Source: an uncultured Novosphingobium sp. (lineage in GTDB: Bacteria; Pseudomonadota; Alphaproteobacteria; Sphingomonadales; Sphingomonadaceae). From it: DNA of 37,911 nt. A program made the position numbers and the translations under genes. The notes below the pieces were generated by a model. That model was given only the letters and a program-made list of their open reading frames with translations, had not been told where the DNA came from and did not search any database. The stretch's first letter is position 1; every line of letters begins with the position of its first letter. Shown here piece by piece: positions 23,937-31,752 of this stretch. The stretch spans positions 1 to 37,911 of the forward strand of contig CALKVF010000107.1 in NCBI GenBank assembly GCA_937996535.1. Reading direction: 5' to 3'.

Positions 23937-24797
23937 TCAGGGCATCGGCCCGACAAACAGCAGCGGATCGAGCCGCGCGTCGCGCCATTTGATCGACCAG
24001 TGGAGGTGCGGCCCGGTGGCCCGGCCGGTCATCCCGATATTGCCCAGATACTGCCCCTGGCGGACCACATCGCCGACCTTCACCGCCAGTTTCGAGCAAT
24101 GCAGGAAGGCGCTGTTGAGCCCCATGCCGTGGTCGATCATCAACAGGCGCCCCTCCAGCGTGAAGGGGCTGTCAGCCGCGAGGATCACCACGCCGTCAGC
24201 CGGGGCGACGAACGGCGTGCCGCTGGCCCCGGTGGCGATGTCCATGCCCGAATGGTAGCTGCCCGGGGTGCCGTTGTAGATCCTCTGCGAGCCGAACCGG
24301 CCCGACAGCCGGCCGCGCGCCGGCCAGATGAACTTCTGCTGCCAGCCCGCCGAGGGGTGATCGACGCCGCGCGCCGCCTTGATCCGGGCCAGCTCAGCCT
24401 CGCGCCGGATCTGGAATTCAGGGCTGGGGGGCGTGCCGGGCTTGGGGCCCAATGGGATATATTCAAGCTGCCAGGCGCGCGGAGCGATGGCGAGCGTGCG
24501 GCTGAGCGCCGTGCCATCGGCGAGCCGCGCGGTCAGCACCGCGCTGCGCGGGGCATCGCGGTCAAAGGCAATCAGGAAGCGGCCATCGCCGGCCACGGTA
24601 ACCGGCACGCCATCAAGGCTGAGCGCGGAGCCGCGCGGAGCCATGCCGCGCGCCCAGCCGCCCTGGGTCAACTGACCGGTAAGCGCGAAATCGGCGGCCG
24701 GCGCGGCAGCAGCGGACCATGCCGCCAGCCGGGGGGCGCCCACGGCGGCAAGGCCCAGCGTGGCGATCCCCAGAACGAGCGGCGCGGTGCGACCCAC
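23937..24797 (-). CDS. M23 family metallopeptidase (LytM-type), envelope
   Basis: A 286-residue protein. Residues 5-31 form a signal or anchor. A beta-rich middle (about 35-110) is followed by a short helix and the M23 domain from FIWPARGRLSGRFGSQRIYNG. All zinc residues are visible: His182 and Asp186 in YHSGMDIATG, and His264/His266 in TGPHLHWSIK. LLMIDHGMGLNSAFLHCSKLAVKVGDVVRQGQYLG is the usual core. It cleaves peptide cross-links in peptidoglycan, or activates an amidase. The start is GTG (24797), 8 bases after the DUF2093 stop, so it ends an xseA-DUF2093-M23 unit. The gene order suggests cotranscription with DNA-repair gene xseA. Confidence 0.92.
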   Translation of the reverse strand: MGRTAPLVLGIATLGLAAVGAPRLAAWSAAAAPAADFALTGQLTQGGWARGMAPRGSALSLDGVPVTVAGDGRFLIAFDRDAPRSAVLTARLADGTALSRTLAIAPRAWQLEYIPLGPKPGTPPSPEFQIRREAELARIKAARGVDHPSAGWQQKFIWPARGRLSGRFGSQRIYNGTPGSYHSGMDIATGASGTPFVAPADGVVILAADSPFTLEGRLLMIDHGMGLNSAFLHCSKLAVKVGDVVRQGQYLGNIGMTGRATGPHLHWSIKWRDARLDPLLFVGPMP

Positions 24798-24805
24798 GGC
24801 CGCGC

Positions 24806-25009
24806 TCAGCCCTGGCCGAGCAAGCGGCGGGTGGCGACTTCGGGGCTGGCGTAGGCTTCCTGGCGCTCAGCGCTCCAATAGCGCAGTTCCTCCAGCGGGA
24901 TCGCCGCGGCGGTCACCGCGCAGATGACATGGTTGCCCGGGCTGACCACCCGGAAGCCATTGGGCTCGAAGAACAGGGTGGCGGGGCGATCGGCTGCAGA
25001 CATCAACAT
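24806..25009 (-). CDS. DUF2093 family small protein
   Basis: A 67-residue protein matching DUF2093, an alphaproteobacterial family found next to xseA. The family core is TLFFEPNGFRVVSPGNHVICAVTAAAIPLEELRYWSAERQEAYASPEVATRR, with the conserved LRYWS-ERQEAY. It is soluble, with unknown function. The start at 25009 has AGGAAGGG close before it; a Met two codons later (25003) is possible. It lies 26 bases after xseA and 8 before the M23 gene, in the same direction. The small open frame is supported by family match and operon position. Confidence 0.88.
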   Translation of the reverse strand: MLMSAADRPATLFFEPNGFRVVSPGNHVICAVTAAAIPLEELRYWSAERQEAYASPEVATRRLLGQG

Positions 25010-25035
25010 GGGCCCTTCCTAACCGAAGCGGCGGC

Positions 25036-26454
25036 TCAGAGCAATTTGCCCTGCTCGGGCGGGGCGGGGCGGGGCGGGGCTTTCGCCTTGGGCGCGGCAC
25101 GGCTGGGCGCAGGCGCGCCATCGGCGGGGACCACCCCGAGTTCGCCATCGCGGAAATGCAGGGTCAGCCCGGTTTCGCCCGCCACGGCAGCGCGGGTCAC
25201 CAGCGTGCGCCCATCGGCCCCCGTCACGCGGACATAGCCGCGCTGGAGCACCCGGTCGGGATCGAGCGACTGCGCCAGCCGCGCCAGGGCATCGAGCCGG
25301 TCGCGCGCGCGGTCGAGCCGAGCCGAAAGCAGCGGCAGCGACAGCCGCCCGGCCACCTGCTGCAATTGCGCACGGGCGAGATGGGTGCGCTCGCCCAGCC
25401 CGCGGCGCAGCCGTTCGGCCTGCTCATCCAGCGCCTGGGCATGGGGGCTGAGCAAGGCATCGGGCGCGGGCAGACGCTCGGCCCGGGCGGCCAGCCGCTC
25501 ACGCCCCAGCTGCACCGGGCGCACCACTGCGCGGCGCTGACGTAATGCGAGTTCGGCAAGCTGGGCGAGCAGGTCTTCGCGCACCGGCACTGCGATTTCA
25601 GCCGCCGCAGTCGGGGTGGGCGCGCGCAGGTCGGCGGCGAAATCGGCCAGCGTCGTGTCGGTTTCATGGCCGACCGCGGAAATCACGGGAATCGTCGAGC
25701 CCGCGATCGCACGGACCACGGCTTCCTCGTTGAAGGCCCAGAGGTCTTCGATCGAGCCGCCCCCGCGCGCCACGATCACCAGATCGGGGCGGGGTACCGC
25801 GCCGCCCGCGGGCAAATCGGAAAAGCCGCGCACGGCGGCTGCCACCTGTTCGGCCGCGCCCTGGCCCTGAACCAGCACCGGCCAGACCACGACATGGCTG
25901 GGGAAGCGGTCGGCCAAGCGGTGGAGGATGTCGCGGATCACTGCGCCGGTCGGCGAAGTCACCACCCCGATCACCCGCGGCAGGAACGGCAGGCGGCGCT
26001 TCTTTTCGGGCGCGAACAGCCCTTCGGCCTCAAACCGGGCCTTGTTGCGCGCGAGCAGGGCGAGCAGCGCGCCTTCGCCCGCCACTTCCATCCGCTCGAT
26101 CACGATCTGGTAGTTCGAGCGCCCCGGATAGGTGGTGAGCTTGCCGGTGGCGACCACTTCGAGCCCGTCCTCGGGCTGGAATCCCAGCCGCTGGGCCGTG
26201 CCGCGCCACATCACCCCGTCAAGCCGGGCATTCTCGTCCTTGAGGGTCAGATAGACGTGGCCCGAGGCCGCGCGCTTGAGCCCGGAAATCTCCCCGCGCA
26301 CCCGCACGAAGCCGAACCGATCCTCAACCGTGCGCTTGAGCAGGGCGGAAATCTCGCTGACAGAGAGCGCTGCGGCGTTGTCGCCCGCCGACTCCTTCGC
26401 TACCAGCCCCTCGGCGAAAGCATCGTCATCGGTGAAAGGCGGAACGCGAGACAT
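25036..26454 (-). CDS. xseA: Exodeoxyribonuclease VII large subunit
   Basis: A 472-residue protein of usual length. The N-terminal OB-fold region shows LSVSEISALLKRTVEDRFGFVRVRGEISGLKRAASGHVYLTLKDENARLDGVMW. The catalytic part has PFLPRVIGVVTSPTGAVIRDILHRLADRFP, DLVIVARGGGSIEDLWAFNEE and IPVISAVGHETDTTLADFAADLRAPTPTAAAE. A helical coiled region (about 330-410) precedes DPDRVLQRGYVRV, and the C-terminus is a Pro/Ala/Lys tail. With XseB it degrades single-stranded DNA; xseB is not in the window. The start codon (26454-26452) overlaps the divergent purD start codon by two bases (CATG). Its ribosome site AGGATATTC lies inside purD. Upstream in-frame reading to 27060 is antisense to purD and was rejected. 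Confidence 0.96.
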   Translation of the reverse strand: MSRVPPFTDDDAFAEGLVAKESAGDNAAALSVSEISALLKRTVEDRFGFVRVRGEISGLKRAASGHVYLTLKDENARLDGVMWRGTAQRLGFQPEDGLEVVATGKLTTYPGRSNYQIVIERMEVAGEGALLALLARNKARFEAEGLFAPEKKRRLPFLPRVIGVVTSPTGAVIRDILHRLADRFPSHVVVWPVLVQGQGAAEQVAAAVRGFSDLPAGGAVPRPDLVIVARGGGSIEDLWAFNEEAVVRAIAGSTIPVISAVGHETDTTLADFAADLRAPTPTAAAEIAVPVREDLLAQLAELALRQRRAVVRPVQLGRERLAARAERLPAPDALLSPHAQALDEQAERLRRGLGERTHLARAQLQQVAGRLSLPLLSARLDRARDRLDALARLAQSLDPDRVLQRGYVRVTGADGRTLVTRAAVAGETGLTLHFRDGELGVVPADGAPAPSRAAPKAKAPPRPAPPEQGKLL

Positions 26455-27733
26455 GAATATCCTGCTGCTGGGATCGGGTGGGCGCGAACATGCGCTGGCA
26501 TGGAAGCTGGCGCAATCCCGCCTGTGCGACAAGCTGTTCGCAAGCCCTGGAAACCCGGGAATTGCCGACCATGCCGAACTCACTCCGCTCGAGCTGACCG
26601 ACCACGCCGCCGTGCTGGCCTTCTGCGAGGCCCAGGCGATCGGGCTGGTCGTGATCGGCCCCGAAGCCCCGCTGGTCGATGGCCTGTCAGATGCGCTGCG
26701 CGGCGCGGGCGTGCCGGTGTTCGGACCGAGCAAGGCCGCGGCCCAGCTTGAAGGCAGCAAGGCCTTCACCAAGGAACTGTGCGCGCGCCACAACATCCCG
26801 ACCGCCGGGTTCGAACGCGTGGCAAGCGAAGCCGAAGGCATGGCCGCACTCGGCAAGTTCGGCATCCCGGTGGTGATCAAGGCCGATGGCCTTGCCGCCG
26901 GCAAGGGCGTGACCGTGGCGATGACCCGCGCCGAGGCCGAAGGCGCGGTGCGCGACATCTTCTCGGGCCGCTTCGGCGAAGCCGGGGCCGAAGCGGTGAT
27001 CGAGGAATTCCTCGAAGGCGAGGAAGCCAGCTTCTTTGCGATCACCGATGGCCACACCATCGTGCCGTTCGGTTCGGCCCAGGATCACAAGCGCGTCGGC
27101 GATGGCGATACCGGCCCCAACACCGGCGGGATGGGCGCCTATAGCCCGGCCCCGGTGCTGACCCCGCTGCTCGAAGGCGAGGCGATCGAGCGGATCGTTG
27201 CCCCCACGGTGCGGGCCATGGCGCAGGAAGGGATGCCCTATTCGGGCGTGCTCTATGCCGGGCTGATGCTGACCAAGACCGGCGTCCAGCTGATCGAATA
27301 CAACGCCCGCTTCGGTGATCCCGAATGCCAGGTGCTGATGCTGCGGCTGGAAAGCGATCTGGGCGAGCTGATGCTGGCCGTGGCCGAAAACCGGCTGGCC
27401 GCGCTGGAGGCCCCGCGCCTGTCCCCCGATACCGCGCTGACCGTGGTGATGGCCGCCAAGGGCTATCCCGAAACCCCCGAAAAGGGCGGCGCGATCGCCG
27501 GGCTGGACGGCGCCGAGGCGACCGGCGCCAAGGTGTTCCATGCGGGCACCGCGCTCAAGGATGGGCAGCTTGTTGCCAATGGCGGGCGCGTGCTCAACGT
27601 CACCGCGCGCGGGCGCAATGCCACCGAAGCCCAGGCCCGCGCCTATGCCGCGGTCGATGCGATCGATTTTGCCGATGGCTTCTGCCGCCGCGATATCGGC
27701 TACCGCGAAGTGGCGCGCGAAGCGCAGGGCTAA
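26453..27733 (+). CDS. purD: Phosphoribosylamine-glycine ligase (GAR synthetase)
   Basis: A 426-residue enzyme that joins glycine to phosphoribosylamine with ATP in purine synthesis. Signature blocks are MNILLLGSGGREHALAWKLAQS, LVVIGPEAPLVDGLSDALR, FGPSKAAAQLEGSKAFTKELCARHNIPTA, VVIKADGLAAGKGVTVA (ATP-grasp), EEASFFAITDGHTIVPFGSAQDHKRVGDGDTGPNTGGMGAYSPAPV and LIEYNARFGDPECQVLM. The start ATG shares CATG with xseA, so promoter and ribosome site (GGCGGAA) lie in xseA coding DNA. The stop TAA (27731-27733) overlaps by two bases the stop of the convergent PRODH-like gene. An in-frame start at 26276 was rejected because it is antisense to xseA. Confidence 0.97.
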   Translation: MNILLLGSGGREHALAWKLAQSRLCDKLFASPGNPGIADHAELTPLELTDHAAVLAFCEAQAIGLVVIGPEAPLVDGLSDALRGAGVPVFGPSKAAAQLEGSKAFTKELCARHNIPTAGFERVASEAEGMAALGKFGIPVVIKADGLAAGKGVTVAMTRAEAEGAVRDIFSGRFGEAGAEAVIEEFLEGEEASFFAITDGHTIVPFGSAQDHKRVGDGDTGPNTGGMGAYSPAPVLTPLLEGEAIERIVAPTVRAMAQEGMPYSGVLYAGLMLTKTGVQLIEYNARFGDPECQVLMLRLESDLGELMLAVAENRLAALEAPRLSPDTALTVVMAAKGYPETPEKGGAIAGLDGAEATGAKVFHAGTALKDGQLVANGGRVLNVTARGRNATEAQARAYAAVDAIDFADGFCRRDIGYREVAREAQG

Positions 27734-28542
27734 GCCAGCCAGTCCTTCACCGCCCACAGCGGGAGGTAAGGACGCGCCAGCGCTTTGTCGATCGCATAGG
27801 GCCACCAGCCGGGCCCGAATGGACAGTAGAGCCGCACCGGCACCCCCAGCCGCGCCGCCAGCGCGCTGGTGCGCCGGCGCGGCAATCCGCGCAGCTGTTC
27901 CAGCTCGCACGGGGTTCCCGCCGCCTTGAGCATGGTCAGCGCGGCTTCGGCCAACAGCGGATCGTGGGTGGCGATGGCGACCGGTGCGGCGCGGCCCGCC
28001 AGCACGCGAACCAGCGCGCGGTAGGCCCCGTCGATATCGGCCAGATCGCCCGCCGGATCGGCCCATTCGCCCTTGACGATCCGCAGCCGCACCGGCGCAT
28101 CACGCAGCGCCTCGGCATCGCCCAGCGACCGCCGCCAGCGCGCGGGCAGCACCGCGCCAATCCCCGGCTGGGCGGCAGCCATGGCGAGAGTCGCCGCGGC
28201 CTGGGGCTCGGCATGGGCGTCGAGCACCACGTCCAGCCCCGCCGCGGCAATCGCCGCCAGCGCCGCGGGATCGAAGCCGAACGCCGGCGCCTTGACCGAG
28301 AGGTAGCTGTCACAGCCCGCCTCGCGCAGCCGCGCGGCAAGATCGCGGTAAGCTGCAACAATCGCTTCGGCCGGGGCATCGGCAGGCTGGAAATAGCCGG
28401 CGCTGGTGCGCAGCCCGCGCTGCCAAAGCCGGGCGCAGAGCTGGGCCGCCTCGGCCGGGCCGGGCGCGGGCAGCAGCCGTCCGGCCAGGCCCGGCAGGGC
28501 ATAGCGCGCGCTACGCAGTCCGGCCCACAGCCGCCCCTTCAC
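27730..28542 (-). CDS. Proline dehydrogenase-like protein lacking the proline-binding Arg pair
   Basis: A 270-residue TIM-barrel flavoprotein-like protein. PRODH landmarks are LRIVKGEWADP (FAD/proline Lys region), PVAIATHDPLLAEAAL, CELEQLRGLPRRRTSALAARLGVPVRLYCPFG and the C-terminal WWPYAIDKALARP. In proline dehydrogenases the last block reads Y-x2-R-R-x2-E (Arg555, Arg556, Glu559 of E. coli PutA bind proline). Here the aligned residues are Y-A-I-D-K-A-L-A, so proline binding is doubtful. The GTG at 28542 overlaps the GNAT stop (GTGA) and has AAGGTG before it; an ATG at 28566 is an alternative. The stop is interlocked with the purD stop (CTAA). The family is likely; the substrate is unknown. 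Confidence 0.75.
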   Translation of the reverse strand: MKGRLWAGLRSARYALPGLAGRLLPAPGPAEAAQLCARLWQRGLRTSAGYFQPADAPAEAIVAAYRDLAARLREAGCDSYLSVKAPAFGFDPAALAAIAAAGLDVVLDAHAEPQAAATLAMAAAQPGIGAVLPARWRRSLGDAEALRDAPVRLRIVKGEWADPAGDLADIDGAYRALVRVLAGRAAPVAIATHDPLLAEAALTMLKAAGTPCELEQLRGLPRRRTSALAARLGVPVRLYCPFGPGWWPYAIDKALARPYLPLWAVKDWLA

Positions 28543-29612
28543 CGCTGCACCTTCGCGCGCAGCCATGCCCAGCCGTCCTCGGCCAGAGCTGCGATGCCGC
28601 GCCAGTTGGCGGGATAGGTGCGCAGGCGCACACACGGCGCGCTTTCGCGGGTCCAGAGGTCGGCGATCCACGGTTCGGCCTGGCCCATCAGCTCGAACCC
28701 GGTCAGTCCGCGCTGCGCGGCATTACGCAGGCAGTACAGCATCAGCAGGGTGCCGGGGGAGCAGCGGGCATAGGCCTCGTCAAAGCCGATCTTGTAGAGC
28801 CAGTAGCGCCCGCGCCATTCCACCGCGAGCTGCATCGCCACCGCGCGGCCCGCAATCCGCAGCAGCGCGACGCGCGTCATACCGCGCGCGGCGGCTTCGC
28901 CAAGATAGCTGCGAAAGAACGCGGCCTTGGCGGCATCGGCAGCAATCGCGCTGCCAGCGGCCTCCTTCCAGCTGCGCTGTTCGACCGCAATCGCCTCATC
29001 AAACAGCGCGCCGAAGCTTTCGGGACCGGGGGCGTGGAGTTCGTAGGTCACGGCGCCGAGTTCAGCAGCGCGGCGCGCGGCGCGGCGAAAGTCAGAGCGG
29101 CGCCCGGCGTTGAAGCGCGCTTCGGGCTCGGCCCAATCCGGCCCCAGCGCAATACGCGGGCAGGGCGGGGCCGGGCGCACCCGCAGCCAGCCGCGCCCAC
29201 GCATCGCCGCTACCAGGGCCGGGACCAGCAGCGATCCCGCCGGGATCCGCGCCAGATCAAGCGGGCGCGCCTGATCGGCGATCAGCCGGGCGAGCCGGGC
29301 CGCGCCGGCGGCATCGCGGCAAACGACATCGACCGGTTCGGCGACATCGCGCGCGCCGGGCTCCTGCCAGCGCGCCAGGGGCTGCGCGGCATGGGTCAAC
29401 GCGATCATCGCAGATGGATCAGCGCCGCCTGCGCAAAACAGCACGGAGGGCGCGCCGCGTTGAAGGCTGTGGGTGAGGGCCAGAGTGAAGGCGGGATGCT
29501 GGGTTGGCAGGGCCGCATGGGGGGCTAGCTGGCGCCAGCCATGGAGCAGCGCTGCCGCGCCTTGCGGGCCGGCAAGATCGAGCACGCTGTCTGGTGGCCC
29601 AAGTGCGGTCAC
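28539..29612 (-). CDS. GNAT acyltransferase, BioF2/CelD-like
   Basis: A 357-residue protein of the Acetyltransf_6 (BioF2-like/CelD-like) type. The N-terminal half has HPAFTLALTHSL and a long variable stretch. The second half carries RRSDFRRAARRAAELGAVTYEL, FDEAIAVEQRSWKEAAGSAIA, ALLRIAGRAVAMQLAVEWRGRYWLYKIGFDEAYARCSPGTLLMLYCLRNAAQRGLTGFELMGQAEPWIADLWT, the typical tail with Y-KIGFDE-Y. Members add acyl or aminoacyl groups in envelope polymer synthesis. The start is GTG 29612 with GGGAG before it. Four bases overlap with the PRODH-like gene make a coupled pair. The real substrate is unknown. Confidence 0.82.
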   Translation of the reverse strand: MTALGPPDSVLDLAGPQGAAALLHGWRQLAPHAALPTQHPAFTLALTHSLQRGAPSVLFCAGGADPSAMIALTHAAQPLARWQEPGARDVAEPVDVVCRDAAGAARLARLIADQARPLDLARIPAGSLLVPALVAAMRGRGWLRVRPAPPCPRIALGPDWAEPEARFNAGRRSDFRRAARRAAELGAVTYELHAPGPESFGALFDEAIAVEQRSWKEAAGSAIAADAAKAAFFRSYLGEAAARGMTRVALLRIAGRAVAMQLAVEWRGRYWLYKIGFDEAYARCSPGTLLMLYCLRNAAQRGLTGFELMGQAEPWIADLWTRESAPCVRLRTYPANWRGIAALAEDGWAWLRAKVQR

Positions 29613-29688
29613 GGTGACTCCCTCAGCCCCGCACTAGGCACCAAGGTCCTAAGAAACCCCTGCACGCGCCGCGCCGCACCACAGGCGC

Positions 29689-29730
29689 AAAAGCAAACGG
29701 CGCCCGCTCCCCACAGGGAACGAGCGCCGT
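29689..29730 (-). terminator. Terminator of the small lipoprotein gene
   Basis: ACGGCGC (29697-29703) pairs with GCGCCGT (29724-29730); on the minus strand TTGCTTTTG follows (complement of 29688-29696). It lies 56 bases after the lipoprotein stop. The rest of the 174-base gap 29613-29786 holds nothing else that I recognise. Confidence 0.7.
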
Positions 29731-29786
29731 AAACTCGCGCGGAATGGCCCGGCTGGCGGGCCGTTCCTTACGCTACCGCAAGTAGA

Positions 29787-29987
29787 TTACTTGGCGGCTT
29801 CGGTCGCACCGGCAGCGCTGGCGTCAGCGGCAGCAGCGTCGGTCGCAGCATCGGTAGCAGCGTCGGTCGCGGCGTCGGTGGCAGCGGCTTCTTCGGTGGC
29901 GGCGGGAGCCGCTTCTTCACCCTTGCTGCAAGCAGCGAGAGCCAGCGAGCTGGCGACGGTAGCGAGAACGAGAACAGTCTTGCGCAT
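29787..29987 (-). CDS. Small Ala/Asp-rich lipoprotein with TDAA repeats
   Basis: A 66-residue lipoprotein. The signal MRKTVLVLATVASSLALAAC ends in a lipobox (LAAC, Cys20 lipidated). The mature 47 residues are nearly all Ala, Thr, Asp, Glu and Ser, with a run of TDAA units and a C-terminal EAAK. The repeat is coded by imperfect 12-base units near 29838-29886, so the copy number may differ between strains without a frameshift. A promoter-like TTGCTT-17-TTAGGT lies upstream, AAGGGGGC precedes the ATG, and a hairpin terminator follows, so it is transcribed alone. It may be an abundant small envelope lipoprotein. I do not know its function. Confidence 0.8.
   Translation of the reverse strand: MRKTVLVLATVASSLALAACSKGEEAAPAATEEAAATDAATDAATDAATDAAAADASAAGATEAAK
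29838..29886. repeat. Imperfect 12-base tandem repeat inside the small lipoprotein gene
   Basis: About four copies of a 12-base unit related to GCGTCGGTCGCA, each coding Thr-Asp-Ala-Ala on the minus strand. Copies differ at third positions, so slippage would be slower than in a perfect repeat. Confidence 0.7.
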
Positions 29988-30020
29988 TTTAAATGCCCCC
30001 TTCGGTTTTAGGCGGCGCCA

Positions 30021-30049
30021 ACCTAATCGAAGAGAGGCCCCGCAAGCAA
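30021..30049 (-). promoter_or_regulatory. Possible promoter of the small lipoprotein
   Basis: On the minus strand TTGCTT (complement of 30044-30049) and TTAGGT (complement of 30021-30026) lie 17 bases apart, about 35 bases before the ATG. An AT-rich tract (30054-30080) lies just upstream. Confidence 0.4.
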
Positions 30050-30078
30050 TCGGTAAAATTATATTTTATATCAATATA

Positions 30079-31074
30079 TTAGCTAAAGCGGGCGGCAACC
30101 AGAGCCTTGAGGTCGGCCTCGGGACGCGCGCCGTAGTGCGAAATGATTTCCGCCGCGCAGATCGCGCCCATGGTCAGGCAATCGCTCACGGCCCAGCCGC
30201 GAGCATGGCCAAACAGGAACCCGGCGGCGAACAAATCGCCCGCCCCGGTGGTGTCGACCACCTGCTCGATAGGCTCGGCGGCAACGGCGAAACGCTCACC
30301 CCCGGTGACCGCCACGGCGCCGTGTTCGCTGCGGGTCACGACCAGCATCGGCACCTTGGGCGCGAGCGCGGCCAGCCCGGCATCGAAATCATCGAGGCCC
30401 GTCAGCGAGGCCAGTTCGACGTGGTTGGCAAACAGGATGTCGATTTCGCCAGCATCGATCATCGCGCGGAAATCGTCGCCGTGACGCTCGATCACGAAGG
30501 CATCGGACAGGGTGAAGGCGACCTTGCGGCCAGCATCCCTGGCTGCCGCAATCGCCCGGCGCATCGCCGCGCGCGGTTCTTCGGGATCCCACAGGTAGCC
30601 TTCGAGGTAGAGCACCCCGGCCGAACGGATCGCATCTTCATCAAGCGCGGCCGCCGGAAGGAACTGCGAAGCGCCGAGGAAGGTGTTCATCGTGCGCTGG
30701 CCATCGGGGGTGACGAAGATCAGGCAGCGCGCCGTCGGCGGATCACCTGCGCGCGCCGCGGTGGTGAAATCGATCCCGCCGGCGCGGATGTCATGGGCGA
30801 AGACTTCGCCCAGCTGGTCGCCCGCGACCTGGCCGATGAACGCGCACTTGGCGCCCAGCGCGGCGAGCCCGGCCAGCGTGTTGGCAGCCGAACCGCCCGA
30901 GATTTCGCGCGCCGGGCCCATCGCGTCATACAGCGCGTGGGCGCGGTCGGTATCGACCAGGGTCATCCCGCCGCGGGTCATGCCGAGGCGTTCGATCGTG
31001 GCATCATCGCAAGGGGCCATCACATCGACGATGGCGTTGCCGATGGCGATCACGTCGTAAGCGGGTGCGGTCAT
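30079..31074 (-). CDS. PfkB-family carbohydrate/adenosine kinase
   Basis: A 331-residue ribokinase-fold protein, annotated in relatives as adenosine kinase. The N-terminal YDVIAIGNAIVDVMAP is typical of that branch. EISGGSAANTLAGLAALGAKCAFIGQVAGDQLGEVFAHDI is PfkB signature 1. VEQVVDTTGAGDLFAAGFLFG is signature 2, where the Asp of GAGD is the catalytic base. NTFLGASQFLPAAALDEDAI lies between them. It likely phosphorylates a nucleoside or sugar hydroxyl; adenosine is the family's best guess but cannot be proved. AGGAA precedes the ATG. The gene is divergent from a lipoprotein gene and followed by a small lipoprotein gene after 91 bases. Confidence 0.9.
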   Translation of the reverse strand: MTAPAYDVIAIGNAIVDVMAPCDDATIERLGMTRGGMTLVDTDRAHALYDAMGPAREISGGSAANTLAGLAALGAKCAFIGQVAGDQLGEVFAHDIRAGGIDFTTAARAGDPPTARCLIFVTPDGQRTMNTFLGASQFLPAAALDEDAIRSAGVLYLEGYLWDPEEPRAAMRRAIAAARDAGRKVAFTLSDAFVIERHGDDFRAMIDAGEIDILFANHVELASLTGLDDFDAGLAALAPKVPMLVVTRSEHGAVAVTGGERFAVAAEPIEQVVDTTGAGDLFAAGFLFGHARGWAVSDCLTMGAICAAEIISHYGARPEADLKALVAARFS

Positions 31075-31190
31075 TGGGTTTCCTGCTGCGGGAAGAGAAA
31101 AGTCAGTCGGCGCGGTTAGCGGGCATATCGGCGCAGGGCAAGATCATGCGGCGTTGACAGCGCCGGCGTCTCGGGCGATCCGCGGGGGCA

Positions 31191-31667
31191 ATGGCCCGCA
31201 AGATCCTTATCGCCGCTGCTCTCAGCCTGTGTCTGACCGCGTGTGGCGGCGGCAGTGTCAAAACCGCATCCAGCCACCCGCAGCGCGGCAAGACTGCCAG
31301 CAAGTCGGCCTACCAGAAAGGCCGCGTCCAGCCGCGCCCAGCCCCGCGCGTGGCAATTGCCCCGCGCGTGCCGGTGCACCAGCCTCCGCCGCCGGCCAAA
31401 CGCCAGGTGATCCCCGGACTTGAAGGCATGATCGGCGCGAGCCGCGAGGATCTGCTGCGCCAGTTCGGTCCCGCGCGGCTCGACGTTTATGAAGGCGATG
31501 CCCGCAAGCTGCAGTTCAGCGGCGAGGCCTGCGTGCTTGACGTGTTCCTATATCCCGCCGCCCCGGGGCGCGAGCCAGAGGCCACCTATGTCGAAGCGCG
31601 CCGGGCCAGCGATGCCCAGGACGTGGACGATCTGGCCTGCATCAACGCGCTACGCCGCAAGCCCTAG
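31191..31667 (+). CDS. Hypothetical lipoprotein, Pro-rich linker
   Basis: A 158-residue protein. The signal ends in lipobox LTAC (Cys18 lipidated), followed by GGG. Residues about 22-75 are basic and Pro-rich, like a cell-wall-spanning linker. The C-terminal domain (about 78-158) starts GLEGMIGASREDLLRQFGPARLDVYEGDARKLQFSGEACVLDVFLYP and contains a Cys pair. The M-I-G-A-x-x-x-L-L-x-x-F-G-x-A motif is like the BamE-type small beta fold used in outer-membrane lipoproteins. GGGGGC precedes the ATG; a consensus TTGACA lies at 31154-31159 with no clear -10. The function is unknown. Confidence 0.78.
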   Translation: MARKILIAAALSLCLTACGGGSVKTASSHPQRGKTASKSAYQKGRVQPRPAPRVAIAPRVPVHQPPPPAKRQVIPGLEGMIGASREDLLRQFGPARLDVYEGDARKLQFSGEACVLDVFLYPAAPGREPEATYVEARRASDAQDVDDLACINALRRKP

Positions 31668-31752
31668 GCCGTCCCGCAAGCTGCGGGTAACGCGGATTTA
31701 AGGTTGGCCTGCCACAATCGCGCCTGAACGACATCCAGGGGGCGCCGCCGCC

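Noticed and set aside
26455..27060. Extension of xseA to an upstream start at 27060
   Set aside because: The extra 200 residues are antisense to purD and resemble no exonuclease; the usual start lies at 26454 with a good ribosome site.
26687..28066. A 459-residue minus-strand open frame over purD
   Set aside because: Antisense shadow of purD, with no domain signature and biased Gly/Arg/His content.
29791..31119. A 442-residue plus-strand open frame over the lipoprotein and PfkB genes
   Set aside because: Its N-terminal Ala/Ser repeat is only the reverse of the lipoprotein repeat; the rest is antisense to the kinase.
31154..31182. Promoter TTGACA with a 17-base spacer ahead of the lipoprotein gene
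   Set aside because: The -35 is perfect, but the -10 position reads GATCCG, so I mention it only in the gene entry.
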